From NCBI GenBank assembly GCA_016508695.1, contig VNKQ01000008.1:248001-312000 (forward strand): a DNA stretch of 64,000 nt, read 5' to 3'. The stretch's first letter is position 1. Each line of letters opens with the position of its first letter. Source of the stretch: Hyphodiscus hymeniophilus (Eukaryota > Ascomycota > Leotiomycetes > Helotiales > Hyphodiscaceae). Below, piece by piece: positions 46,340 through 56,739 of this stretch. The notes under the pieces were generated by a model. That model made no database searches, was not told where the DNA came from, and saw only the letters and a program-made list of their open reading frames with translations. A program made the translations under genes and the position numbers.

Positions 46340-47062
46340 CACGATTGACACTGATGATTCCGCCTCCAGCTGGACCAGGCAGCCAGTTACTCGTCCCGTT
46401 TGCTGGTGGGGCCATATCCGCAGCCTGTAGCAGAATCTCGAAAGCTCCGTTTGCCATGCTTCCCTCAGCATAGACGAGGCTTCCGTCCGTCTAGGTGATG
46501 TTGCTCCGTACATGCAGAGAGTAACGGTTCAATTCGTTAGGAATCAGGTAGTAGTCCGCATAGGGGAGATTCAAGCCAGAGGGGGTCCTATATTTCCTCC
46601 CATCGATCCTGGCTAGGCATAACATATCGTCAACTGCGTCGCAATTGGAGCGATCCTCTGCAGGGTTGTATCCTCGATAGCGGCCATCAAAGTAAGAATG
46701 GCGGCGATTTCTGAATCGTCGAGTCCCCATGTAGATTTCAAAGCTGCTTCCTTCAAAATGCTACTATCTTGAAGCGCTTCCGGAGTGGGAGCTGGCCCAG
46801 TCTCAGGGCTATATCGGCTCAACGGCTTCTTGTCGATCTGTTTCTGGACTTCGAGCACAGCTTCAAGATCAGTGCTATTGTCCATAACGACAATGCGATC
46901 ATCATACTTCCCCAAGTCGTTGGATAGGAGATGACTCCCTGGTGGTTGATGATTGAGAAAATTCTTCGTGTCCCATAACAAAGCTGGCTCGCAACCGTTA
47001 GCTTGTTGCACCAAATATTCCCCTGGAGGACTGTCGGCGGCGCTGCCTAGGTAAATTGGCAA
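46340..47062 (-). pseudogene. relic of a DUF1254/DUF1214-type protein
   Basis: Reading the minus strand, 47062-46615 encodes PPGEYLVQQANGCEPALLWDTKNFLNHQPPGSHLL...PAPTPEALQDSSILKEAALKSTWGLDDSEIAAILTLMAAIE without a natural start. After a frame change, YADYYLIPNELNRYSLHVRSNIT (near 46500-46570) is followed by a TAG and TDGSLVYAEGS ... FEILLQAADMAPPANGTSNWLPGPAGGG in the same frame. The YLIPNELNRYS ... NWLPxPAGG pattern is typical of DUF1214. The middle of the domain is absent, one frame change and at least one stop are present, and both ends are cut. Family assignment of the first half is less certain. Confidence 0.55.
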
Positions 47063-47631
47063 AAATTGTCATCGTAGCTAACCTTCATGTTCTTCTAGGA
47101 GAAAGGAGAAACTTTTTGGAAGAGGGATAATGAGCTCATAGATCATAAAATTGGAAGACATAAGAGCGATTCGCGATGCTTAGTAGGGTAACTTCAATAT
47201 TCGCATGTCACAAGTCAATAGCCAAGGGTAAGTAGGTATAATCGGTGCTACGCCTCACGAGAATCGGATTGCTTACAGTAGATGTTCTGTCTCCTCGATT
47301 GATTGTATTTGCTCAAAAAGACGCAATAGTGTTATAGAATGTTTATACAAAGAGAGTAAGATCAAAGAGAGTGAGTACAAAGAGATTAGGCGGATAAGTG
47401 TCCTAAAGCAGGAAGCAGACAAGTTAATATAGAGAAGAGTGCAACTTACAATTAATGCCAAAGATCCAAATTAAATGCTCCAAGTCGGTTGTGAGTTTTC
47501 TTAAGTTCTCAGACGAAAAAATTGGGCACGTGCTCCAAAAAAGCCGACTTTAAGCGGTTTTTTTAATAATATATATGTAATGAAATAAAACTTTTTCGGA
47601 GTTAAGATGTTTTAACAACAGTGAATGGTAC
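47063..47631. other. AT-rich intergenic upstream of the tRNA
   Basis: No gene. Composition becomes AT-rich from about 47280, with tracts such as TTTTTTTAATAATATATATG near 47560. The last 50 bases flank the tRNA gene. Confidence 0.5.
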
Positions 47632-47737
47632 GGCTCAATGGTCTAGTGGTATGATTGTCGCTTCGGGAGACACATTTTCTCTTCCTCCAGAGATGGAAGC
47701 TTGTGACAGGTCCCGGGTTCAAATCCCGGTTGAGCCC
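47632..47737 (+). tRNA. tRNA-Pro (anticodon CGG) with intron
   Basis: The sequence folds as a tRNA: acceptor GGCTCAA (47632-47638) pairs with TTGAGCC (47730-47736). The D arm contains GTCTAGTGGTAT. The anticodon stem GTCGC (47657-47661) pairs with GTGAC (47703-47707), with one G-U. The anticodon loop TTCGGG reads CGG at 47664-47666. The T arm is CCGGG TTCAAAT CCCGG. A 34 base intron (about 47668-47701) lies one base 3' of the anticodon, the standard nuclear position. It decodes CCG. The discriminator is C, usual for eukaryotic tRNA-Pro. A TTTT tract follows at about 47754. Confidence 0.93.
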
Positions 47738-48139
47738 CTGATAATACCCCAATTTTGGGAATTATTTCTTTTTGGCCTTTTTGAGTGTTGTTTATTTAGA
47801 ACGTCGATATAAATCTGAAATAAAGTTTTAATGAGTCTTGGATTTAGATATTTTTAAAATGAAAAGAAGTCTTGAATTTAAATACCTTACAAATGAAAAG
47901 AAGTTATATTAAAAGCTTTTACCTAGGAACTATAATAAAGGAAGAAACAATAATTATAATATAAGGTTCATACTTGCAAGGTCCTGGGGATAATGCAACC
48001 GAGGTCCTCATACATTTTATATCCTTCGTGATTTCTTGGAAACATGACCGAATATTAAATGCCTTTTATTCCGAATGTAATCTCAATACGAATACAATCA
48101 ACCAAGAATAACTACCCTATCCTTTCCCGTCCCCTCCAC
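47738..48139. other. AT-rich spacer downstream of the tRNA
   Basis: No gene; strongly AT-rich to about 47970, with a short tandem repeat (separate entry). The last 100 bases are probably the 3' untranslated region of FOX2. Confidence 0.5.
47835..47902. repeat. two 34 bp tandem repeat units
   Basis: Units 47835-47868 and 47869-47902 both start GTCTTG and end AATGAAAAGAA. They differ at several internal sites, some being G/A and C/T transitions. This is a small diverged tandem duplication in AT-rich sequence next to the tRNA. Confidence 0.7.
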
Positions 48140-51100
48140 CTACAACTTAGCAACGCTCCCATCGACCAACTCAGCCCCGCCCCCACTAATCGCCAACTTC
48201 CCCGTCTCTTTAACCTTGGTCTGGAACAGCACCTTATTCCCCTCCTTCCACATCTCCGTAACCAACGTCTGCCCAGGCAGCACCGTGCCCGCAAACCGCA
48301 CCTTGATATTCTTGAACGCACCATACTTGCCGTAGACGGCCTTCGCCGCGATGCCAAAGAAGCAGAGGCCGTGCAGGATGGGAACCTTGAAGCCTCCCAT
48401 CTTCGAGAACGCGGGATCGACGTGCAGAGGATTGTAGTCGCCGCTCAGGCGATAGAGCACGGCTTGCTCCTCGGTGGTTTTCTCCTCGAGGACGAAATCT
48501 GGGGACCGGGAGGGGGCGTTGTTGGCTGCGGTGCTGGGGCCGCGATCGGCTGGTTTCTTCTGGCCGCCGAAACCTCCGCTTCCACGAATAAAGGCAGTCA
48601 TTTCGTTGTAAAATACTTTCTTGCCTGTTTCCTTATTGAATGTGGTTGTCCCGCTCTTGAGGATGGCGGCGGAGCCTTTGTCTACTACCTCGAGGAGCTC
48701 TGGGTAGGAGACGAGTGTCCCGGAGGTAGGGATGGGATATTGGGCGATCTCGAGATACTGTTCGCCGTGGAGAAGCATCATGGGTGAGAAGTTGGGGACC
48801 ACGGAATCGATAGAGTAGGGTGTTTCGGCACTGAAGAAGGGGACTACGCCGAATGTTGGGAGGGCTTGGAAGTTCTCGTCTCCCTCGCTGTTGCTTTGTT
48901 AGATGTGGTGTAGAGAATGTGGAGAACGGACTTACAAAACATAGGGCAGATCAGACTTCTTGGCTCCAATACCCAGGTTGTAAAGGATTACGTCTTTCTC
49001 TTCGTACTTGAACTCGGTACCTTGTGCCTTTGTCTTCTTTGCTGCTTCGATATTGTCGAGGATTTCTTGGTTCACTTCACCAGCGGGCTCACTCTTCTAT
49101 CCAAAGGTAAGCTTGTGGGCAGATTTTGATTCATTCGCATGTCTACAAATATATAAGAAAGCATGCCACCATGAGAGATGGATCATACCTTGCTCGCACG
49201 ACCCTTCTTATTCTGCATATTCGCCATAATGCTCTTCAAGCCATCTTGTGAATCTTCAGGGTGATCAGCTCGTCCATCATCGAAATTCGTAATGTCATTC
49301 CAGTTCTTGAGAACTTCCTCAGGCGTCAATTTGACATCGATTGGGAAGCCATGTCCTCCTGTTCGTTGCCAGCGTGTTCGCCCAACCCATCCACTGCCAA
49401 CTTCGTACAAGTTCCCGGTTGGAGGTTTAGGAACCTTGTCGGAAGAGAGAGCTACGACCAGTGGTGCTATGTAGTCTGGCTTGAAAGCTTGAACCATCTC
49501 CTCAGGCATAATGGTTCGAGTCATAGCAGTACCGGCATTTGGTGCGATCGTGTTAACGAAGATGTTGTACTTGGCACCTTCTCTCGCAAGAGCACGGGAG
49601 AAGCCAAGAATACCGCACTTGGCAGCGGCATAATTGGCTTGCCCGAAGTTTCCGTAAATTCCAGATGTGGATGTAGTGTTTACGATGCGACCGTACTTTT
49701 GGTTGAGCATGTATGGCCAGGCTGCCTTGGTGACTTTGTAGGTGCCTCTCAAGTGCACATTCATGACTTGATCCCACATCTTGTCCTCCATGTTGGTAAA
49801 GGCTTTGTCGCGCAGGATACCAGCGTTGTTGATAATAATGTCGATGCGTCCGAATGCATCAATTGCTCCCTTTACAACGGCTTCACCATCCTCAGCAGAT
49901 GCCTTGACACCGACTGCCTTACCGCCCATCTTTTGAATCTCTTGGACAACATCGTCGGGGTTCATAAGATCGTTGACTACGACTGAGGCTCCGTATTTGG
50001 CGAATGCTAAGCAATATGCTCGGCCGATACTGCAAAAAGTCAGGATCATTCAATATCACGGAACGTTCAACTCACCCAGCTCCACCACCTGTAACCAGAG
50101 CAACCTTGCCCTTAAAATCGAGAGTCTCTCCCTTGTCATTTGGACCCATCTTCATTGACTTCTCCAGTAGGCCCATGAAGTCCGCAACACCAGTTGGGTG
50201 GTCTGCGTCCCTGAAGTTGGATATTTCGGGCCATCTCTTCAAAATAGCTCCTGGGGTATAAGAATCATCTGCCTTCAAGAGAAGACCGCTAGCCCTCTCC
50301 CATCGAAGCTTGGCAATATGTCCACCTCCGACTTCGTAGATAGCTCCATTTTCATCTGAATCCTTGTGTACCAAGACTGCAACAAGTGGAACAACCCAGT
50401 CGGGTTTGAGATTTTCGAGGATATCGGGTGGCATAACAGTTTGCGTCATTCGGGAGGCAGCTGCAGAAGTTAGGAATGATAATCTCAATTAACAGAGGGG
50501 ACATACCAATGGGAGCAATAACGTTTGCATGGATATTATATTTCGCACCCTCTTTTGCCAAAGTCTCCGTGAAGCCAACCATAGCCAGCTTTGCAGCTGA
50601 GTAATTGCACTGACCGAAAGAGCCAAACAGACCCGCCGCAGAAGCCGTGTTGATAACCCGACCATATTTCTGTTTCCGGAAATATGGCCAAGCAGCTCTA
50701 GCACATTTATATGATCCCTTGACATGGACGTTTATAATCAGGTCCCAGTCCTGATCTTTCATGTTCTTGAAGGAGATGTCTCGTAGAATGCCTGCATTGT
50801 TGAGTAGGACATCGATTCGGCCGTAATTTTGAATGGCGGTCTCGATGATGCGGTCTCCGTTCTCGACGCTGTCGTAGTTGGCTACTGCTTTGCCACCTGC
50901 GGCTTTGATCTCGTCGACGACCACATCTGCAGCCTGGGGATGTCAGATTGACATCGGTATGAGAGAAGAGAGAGTATACCTTCGTAGAGTTTCCCTCGCC
51001 CTTAAAAGATCCTCCGAGATCGTTGACAACGACGCTTGCACCCCTTGAGCCAAAGAAGAGAGCATATGCTCTGTGGAAGGCCTCGTAGTCAGCATTTCTT

Positions 51101-51194
51101 ATTCATAGCAAAGGTACGAAGTGACTGACTTCCCCAGACCACCACCAGCTCCGGTCACTACAATGACCTGGCCATCAAAGCGTAATTCCGACAT
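48140..51194 (-). CDS. FOX2: peroxisomal multifunctional beta-oxidation enzyme type 2
   Basis: Seven exons on the minus strand: 51130-51194, 50980-51070, 50507-50933, 50076-50460, 49189-50029, 48936-49096, 48140-48887 (introns 59, 46, 46, 46, 92 and 48 bp), 905 residues. Two SDR domains lie in tandem: first VIVVTGAGGGLGKAYAL ... LNNAGILRD ... YSAAK; second VALVTGGGAGIGRAYCL ... INNAGILRD ... YAAAK. Then comes a MaoC/hotdog enoyl-CoA hydratase 2 domain with YRLSGDYNPLHVDPAFSKMGGFKVPILHGL. The C-terminus is AKL, a type 1 peroxisomal signal. It catalyses hydration of 2-enoyl-CoA and oxidation of the (R)-3-hydroxyacyl-CoA. Two CCTCGG elements lie upstream. Confidence 0.96.
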
Positions 51195-51721
51195 ACTGAA
51201 TTGCTGTTCTTTCCGGGTGATTGGGAAAATGCGGGAAAGGGAGAAGTCGGGGATGATTGGAATGTAAGTATAAATACGGATCTGTCTGTGTCCTCGGAGG
51301 GAAGTGCTTGTGCCTCGGTCTGTTTACTCTACCGGCTTCGACCCATGACGGAACAACCCCGTCATGTCCCCCACATCCTGGCCGCGTTCACATGCTGAGA
51401 GGCTTCACGTGCGCTGAAAATAACACGGAGCTGCACGTGCAATAAGCATTGCGTTTACTATTTGTTAAGACAAGAGAGCATCAATAGCTTCATTTTCCAT
51501 ATCAATCCCAAATAATAACTGGCTCCTTCATTTTCTCTCTACTGTCAGCCCTCAAAGCACTTGTTATCCCCCACTGTTCACCCCTGGGTTAACCGACTCA
51601 ACAGCCATAGTTTACCCGATACACAACTTCCCGCGACTCACCCACTCAATCCCATCGTACATCACCATGTGAATCCCCACCACAAGCCTTCAATGGCCTT
51701 CCAACCGCTCAATACCCCACG
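51195..51721. promoter_or_regulatory. shared upstream region of FOX2 and the kinase gene
   Basis: A 527 bp spacer between divergent starts. It holds CCTCGG at 51292-51297 and 51313-51318, the core known to be bound by fungal fatty-acid regulators FarA/FarB, and ATTGG (reverse CCAAT) at 51220-51224 and 51256-51260. These are 25-125 bases upstream of the FOX2 ATG. Fatty-acid induction of FOX2 is inferred. Confidence 0.6.
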
Positions 51722-52756
51722 ATGTCAGAATCCCGGTCCCAAGCAGTCCGCGCAACGGCCATCAGACCCGAAATCATAGACGACAAATCCCCGCACTGCA
51801 TTCTCTTCATTCTCTCCAGACTTTCCCTCTACCGCGCTCATACTCCAGATGAACCCTTTTTCATAGGCCTCAATGGCGTCCAAGGGGCCGGAAAGACGAC
51901 TCTCGTCTCCGCGCTGCAGGCAACGCTGCAGAAAGAGGGTTTGGAGACCTTGGTGTGTAGTATCGATGATTTGTATCTCACGCACTCCGATCAACTGGCT
52001 CTAGCCCAACAATACCCCGACAATGAACTCGTGCAGCACAGAGGAGAACCTGGTAAGATGTTCCTTCCCTTCTGCATTCTATTCCCTTTTTCTAGCTTGT
52101 TGGCAGGACGGAAAGAAGGTGAAGGAGAGACGTTAACGGGATACTTTCCAGGAACGCACGACATGAATCTCGCACGCGAACTATTCGCCGCCCTCCGAAC
52201 CAGCTCCCCAACGCTCATCCCCTCGTACGACAAATCCCTCTTCTCCGGCTCAGGCGACCGTCTCCCCTCCTCCTCCTGGACGCCCGTGAACCAGCCCTCC
52301 CAGCCCAAGATCCAAGTCATCATCTTCGAAGGCTGGTGTGTTGGGTTCCGGGCCCTGTCTGCCGCGGCCGTGGAAGCGAAATACGCCTCTTCACTCTCCT
52401 CCCCCGATTCGACATTACAAAAACATAAATTGGAACACTTGCTCTTCGTGAATGAGAAGCTGAGGGAATACGATGTGATGACAGATACGTTCAATGCCTT
52501 CCTACATATCGATGCCCAAGAAACGGGGTTTGTGTACGAGTGGAGGTTGGAGCAGGAGGCGCAGCTGAGGAGGGAGAAGGGGATGGGTATGAGTGATGAG
52601 CAGGTTGTGCGCTTCGTAGATGGGTATTACCCTGCCTATGAGCTTTTCACGGGTGGGGTTAGGGAGGGAGTGCTCAGAGGGAAAGGTAGGGAGGGCGCCC
52701 AATTGAGGTTGGTTGTTGGGAGAGATAGAAGAGTGGTTGAGGTTGTGAGGGTATGA
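51722..52756 (+). CDS. TDA10: Tda10 / D-glycerate 3-kinase-like P-loop kinase
   Basis: Two exons: 51722-52052 and 52152-52756 (intron 99 bp, GTAAGA...CCAG), 311 residues. The Walker A motif GLNGVQGAGKTTL is at about 48-60; then SIDDLYLTHSDQ, the lid/base segment of this kinase family, HRGEPGTHDMNLA (restored across the intron), YDKSLFSGSGDR, and VIIFEGWCVGF (Walker B region). These match yeast Tda10 (YGR205W) and plant glycerate kinase of the uridine-kinase superfamily. The product may phosphorylate D-glycerate, but Tda10 has not been firmly assigned a substrate. The intron is a multiple of three and has no stop, so an unspliced read-through would add 33 residues; HRGEPGTHD makes the spliced form the likely one. 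Confidence 0.85.
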   Translation: MSESRSQAVRATAIRPEIIDDKSPHCILFILSRLSLYRAHTPDEPFFIGLNGVQGAGKTTLVSALQATLQKEGLETLVCSIDDLYLTHSDQLALAQQYPDNELVQHRGEPGKMFLPFCILFPFSSLLAGRKEGEGETLTGYFPGTHDMNLARELFAALRTSSPTLIPSYDKSLFSGSGDRLPSSSWTPVNQPSQPKIQVIIFEGWCVGFRALSAAAVEAKYASSLSSPDSTLQKHKLEHLLFVNEKLREYDVMTDTFNAFLHIDAQETGFVYEWRLEQEAQLRREKGMGMSDEQVVRFVDGYYPAYELFTGGVREGVLRGKGREGAQLRLVVGRDRRVVEVVRV

Positions 52757-53104
52757 GGATTTGAGGAAGAGGAGCAACTCTCTGGTTGGGAGGAAAATGC
52801 AATTGAAAGACGTTGAGCTGTTGCTGCAAGCTAAAGCAAATGGGTATGTTGATACTTAAATCCTGCAAATGCTGATGGTCCCATTTTGTGCCGTCATTTC
52901 CCTTGTCCCTTACACCCTCCAGAAGATCCTGCAAGTGATATCTCCCAGCTTTTGGTACCATGATGCCGTGACGGTTGATCCTCCAACCGGCACGATTACT
53001 TCGTCGTTCATCCAGGGCTCATTAACATCCATCTCAAAGACCCTGAGATTTACCTCCTCTATTGCGACAGAAACAGATGAGACAGAGTCTGGGAAAGAAA
53101 ACAG
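52757..53104. other. spacer between convergent genes
   Basis: 3' flanks of the kinase and the Ecm11-domain genes. Nothing else is recognised. Confidence 0.5.
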
Positions 53105-54559
53105 TCAGACCTTGCCTCGCAACACACCCTCTCCGCCAGTTCTCATATCGTTCAATTTCTTGTCAAGGTTCTCAGACTTGCCTCGAACAGCCTTCTCCCG
53201 CGCCTCGATCTCCTTCTCGAACCTTGAAACCATTTCCCGTTTCTTCCTTCGTGCCCTCATAATCTGCGTCATGAGATCGCCAAACTTTGTGGTGAAGAAC
53301 TCGCCGGCCTGTTCGAACTCTTCGATGGGCATCTCTTCGAAGGCTTGGACTTGATATTCCGCGGTTTCGTTCGCCAAATATTCCATACAACCTGCAAATG
53401 TGATATCTGAATCCTGGGTTGCGATGGGGTTTGGGCGTTTCCCCCCAGTAGATTGAGTACTAGATTTGGCAGTGCTTTTGGTATCCCATGGCTCCTTCTT
53501 CAAATCAGCATACGACATGCGTTTCAACGTTTCATCGTCATGGTCGAGCTCTCTTGATTCCAATTCTGGCAGCCTAGCTTCAAGAGCTCGTTCAATCTTC
53601 TCACGTGCTGGCAACGAATGAACGGAATCTGCGCCGTCGGTATGAGGCTCAGATCCATCTCCAGCTTCCTGCTGGATGTGGCGTTCAACATCATCTCCTT
53701 GCAGAGTCGGCAAATCCGATTCTCCGTCCGACTCATCTTCATACAAGGGATCATTTCTTTGATGGCCTGTATCTCCACGATGGGTACGATCGTATCTGTC
53801 GTTGGAATATACAGGACCATTGTGTCTTCGTGGGCCTGGATTGGCTTGTTGATTGAGCTGATTACTATGTGTGAGGCTTGAAATTGTCTGCCACTGGTCA
53901 TTTGTGCTTGATTCGAATCGTCCAGCGTGGCGAATTGGGGGTTGTGTGTAAGCATCCTTCTGTTGATGGAGATCGGGACTGCTGTGCTTGTGTTGAAGAC
54001 CGGGTTGGAAGGGGTGTTTAGAGTGAGAGTCGCGTAGAGGCAACTTCTGTTGAGCATTCTGTTGCATATATCCTTCCCCAGCTTGTACGTCGTAATCTTC
54101 ATCGTCTATTCGTCCTTCGCCATTATCCATAGCGTAGCCATTGTTCTTTATATCACTCTTGGTCTCTTCGATATCGGATGTAATAGTCTCGTCAAATACA
54201 TTGCCTTCAATCGGTAGACGGCCCTCGCCGTGTGCCATGGATCGATCACGTTCGATGGGTTGTGCAGGAATAGGAATATCTTCATGATAAATTGCTTGAT
54301 TTTGGTACGTAGTTCGAGGGGAATTTTGGTTGGATCGGTATTCTGGAGCTACAGCTATGCTTGAGAAGGGTTGACTAGTAGACTGAGGAAACAGGCTCTT
54401 CTTCACTGTTCGCGTATCGCTTTTAGAGATCTTGAGCCCTGCAGCTACGGCAGTACGGTCTATTCCGCCATTTCGAGGATGTTGCTGTGGTTGAGCGATT
54501 AGGGGGAGTGTTTGATGTCGGGGAGGTTTAGCCTGGATATAACCCTGAAGCCCACTCAT
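53105..54559 (-). CDS. Ecm11-domain protein
   Basis: Single exon, 484 residues, starting MSGLQGYIQ at 54559. Residues 1 to about 330 are low-complexity, rich in Gln, Ser, Asn and charged residues. The last 130 form the conserved domain: YADLKKEPWDTK, YQVQAFEEMPIEEFEQAGEFFTTKFGDLMTQIMRARRKKREMVSRFEKEIEAREKAV, ending GGEGVLRGKV. This is the Ecm11 C-terminal domain. Yeast Ecm11 is SUMO-modified and works with Gmc2 in synaptonemal complex assembly during meiosis; in filamentous fungi the role is untested as far as I know. The helix MTQIMRARRKKREMVSRFEKEIEAREK is coiled-coil-like. Confidence 0.8.
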   Translation of the reverse strand: MSGLQGYIQAKPPRHQTLPLIAQPQQHPRNGGIDRTAVAAGLKISKSDTRTVKKSLFPQSTSQPFSSIAVAPEYRSNQNSPRTTYQNQAIYHEDIPIPAQPIERDRSMAHGEGRLPIEGNVFDETITSDIEETKSDIKNNGYAMDNGEGRIDDEDYDVQAGEGYMQQNAQQKLPLRDSHSKHPFQPGLQHKHSSPDLHQQKDAYTQPPIRHAGRFESSTNDQWQTISSLTHSNQLNQQANPGPRRHNGPVYSNDRYDRTHRGDTGHQRNDPLYEDESDGESDLPTLQGDDVERHIQQEAGDGSEPHTDGADSVHSLPAREKIERALEARLPELESRELDHDDETLKRMSYADLKKEPWDTKSTAKSSTQSTGGKRPNPIATQDSDITFAGCMEYLANETAEYQVQAFEEMPIEEFEQAGEFFTTKFGDLMTQIMRARRKKREMVSRFEKEIEAREKAVRGKSENLDKKLNDMRTGGEGVLRGKV

Positions 54560-54958
54560 TGCCAACGAGGGAGTTTATTTAAGGAGATTGGGAGCTTCAG
54601 AGCTGACAAACAAAGATGGTCGGCAGTAGAGTTGGCGAAGTGAAGTGAAAGCCGTCAAAAACTCGAGGACGATTCGGACGCGCACACAAGTCGGCGATGG
54701 ACGGTGCAACACGAGAGCACGTGACCATCAAGAGATTCACAGATCGATTTATGAATTTGAAAGGGGAAGATAGGGCCAATTGTGCTTGTTCTTAATCAGA
54801 ACTTTTACTAAGGCAGCTGATTCGTGGTAGTGGCACATGGCGATAACAGCTTAGGGTTCCACTTGAGCAAGTCTTTCCGGAGAACATGGCTACCATTCTG
54901 TTGACTTGCAGCTTCTGGTCCTTGCTATATCAAGAAATGTTCTTGATGGAAGTTTTTG
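54560..54958. other. intergenic, nothing recognised
   Basis: 5' flank of the Ecm11-domain gene and 3' flank of RKM5 on the same strand. No gene recognised. Confidence 0.5.
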
Positions 54959-55942
54959 CTACCTTAGAATACCAACATGAATCACAAAACCTGAGTCTGT
55001 TCTCAATCCATCGATCAATTCCTCGTCTGAAACACGCCAGACCCGGAACTCCTTGAAGAAGGCCTTCAACCAGCCCTCGAATACCTCTGCAGAGCGTAGC
55101 TGTTGTGCCACGACGCATACTGTTGGCCTAGTTTGGCCTGTCTCCTCCAGATTCCGAAGCTTACACGCATCGACACATGTCTGAACAAATGGATCGATGA
55201 GAGCATCATTGTAGATGCAATCACAAGCAATGACGGCGTCAAAGCTCTTCTTGGTATCAGAGCCTGTAAGAGAAGCAGTCACCTCATCGGTCTCCCAATC
55301 CAGAGGCCTCGCTGAGATATTACTGTGCGGTTGGCCCTGCACTGCCGGCACAGAGCCTCTCTTTGGCTTTGCCGTACTTTTCCGGCTCTTGGTCGAGGCA
55401 GAAGTATCCCGTTGATTCTCCAAGAGATTTTCGTTTAGTATTTTCAAAACATATTCTTGGTCTGTCAAGACATAAGAATTGATGATTGGAGCAAGCGACA
55501 ATCCGATAATTCCAGAGATGCCACACCCCAGCTCAAGAACGTTGGAGTTCGAGTCCAAAATTTGTTGCTTGAGGAGAAATTTAGAGGTAGAAGTTATCCA
55601 AGAAGCAAAGAGAGGAGTGATCTTCCACACAACTTGAGGACGAGTCAGAAACGAACTTATCAAGGACGAGATACTCACCAGCACCTGTAGTGCCACCTGC
55701 TCGATGTGAAGATAGTATTGTTGGCGATTGGTGAATCGTCAGGTCTCGATCATTGATAGTCAACTCCAGCACATTAGCTTTGGAGTCCACGAAACCGAGA
55801 TTTTGAGAAGGAATCGATTGAGAGAAGAGAAGGAAACATTCTAGGAGACACTCAGTTTGAGAAATTGAACAGAGAAGCACATTTCCTTACCTTCCTCAGG
55901 ATCTATAATCTCTTCGCACAGCGTATCCGAAAATAGTTTCAT
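54959..55942 (-). CDS. RKM5: ribosomal protein lysine methyltransferase Rkm5
   Basis: Three exons on the minus strand: 55891-55942, 55679-55840, 54959-55632 (introns 50 and 46 bp), 295 residues. The junctions give EECFLLFSQSIPSQNLGFVDSKANVLELT and RAGGTTGAVVWKITPLFASWI, both Rkm5 blocks. The SAM-binding site is NVLELGCGISGIIGL; YVLTDQEYV and FDAVIACDCIYN are the post-I and motif II segments of the seven-beta-strand METTL21-like family. Yeast Rkm5 monomethylates Rpl1 lysine 46. A Lys/Ser/Pro-rich insert (STKSRKSTAKPKRGSV) lies in the middle. Confidence 0.88.
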
Positions 55943-56739
55943 CTTGCTCTGGTACCTTCCAACGGGAATTAACCAGAATCTGAGCAGCACAAGAAGGCAA
56001 ATAGAGCAAGAATCTCGAACTGGTACAAGTAGACGTATTCTCCTTGATTAATCAGTTGTTTTCTGCAATCAGCAGCCTTTGCATTGGTATGTTGGACGAG
56101 GAGTGAGTGAGTGGTGCGGAATCGCTGATAGAGATCTTGTAACTATTCAATACGGTTCTCTCCAAACTGCACATTTGTCTGGTTATTAAATCTCACCGAC
56201 AATTGATGAGCGGAGTAACCTTCTTCAGACACACCTGCTAGCAGTACTTTCCCTGCATCGTCAGTCCCATCGCTGAATGGGAATAAACAGTTTTGAGCTG
56301 AGAGTACGAAGGAGCTCTACTCGAGTGTTTCAGCATTCGATGAAACAAAATGATTTTGGAAAGTAGTCACCAAAACAGCAGCATCTCCGACAGGGTATTT
56401 GCACTGTGCAGTATGTGTACCTTGTTTTGTTGGCTGCGTGTGAAATGTTGGTGCGGGAGAGAGAGTGGCTGGGGATGGCAAGAAGCGGGGGCCAGATTTA
56501 CTAAATGATGATGCGCCAACCTCACAACCTGGTGAATCAAGCTTCCATCATCGTCAGCACGTCCAGCAGAGCCGGACAACCATCAACATCCACAACAATA
56601 CTCTGAAGCTGGAGGACTCTGGATTCTTGTCTATCCTCTCTAACAATACACCGCTACTTCCTCTACTTGCTCTACATCTTCTACCGATACATTCGGAGCT
56701 CTCTTTTCTCCTCCGCAGATTTCCCAACAGTCTTTCACG
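55943..56739. promoter_or_regulatory. shared upstream region of RKM5 and acyl-CoA synthetase
   Basis: An 797 bp spacer between divergent starts. I searched by eye for CCTCGG/CCGAGG and saw none, unlike the FOX2 upstream region. A pyrimidine-rich 5' leader precedes the synthetase ATG. Confidence 0.45.

Noticed and set aside
48059..48787. Long plus-strand open frame over the FOX2 hotdog domain
   Set aside because: It is antisense to a clear MaoC/hotdog exon with a PTS1, and its composition is the mirror of that codon use.
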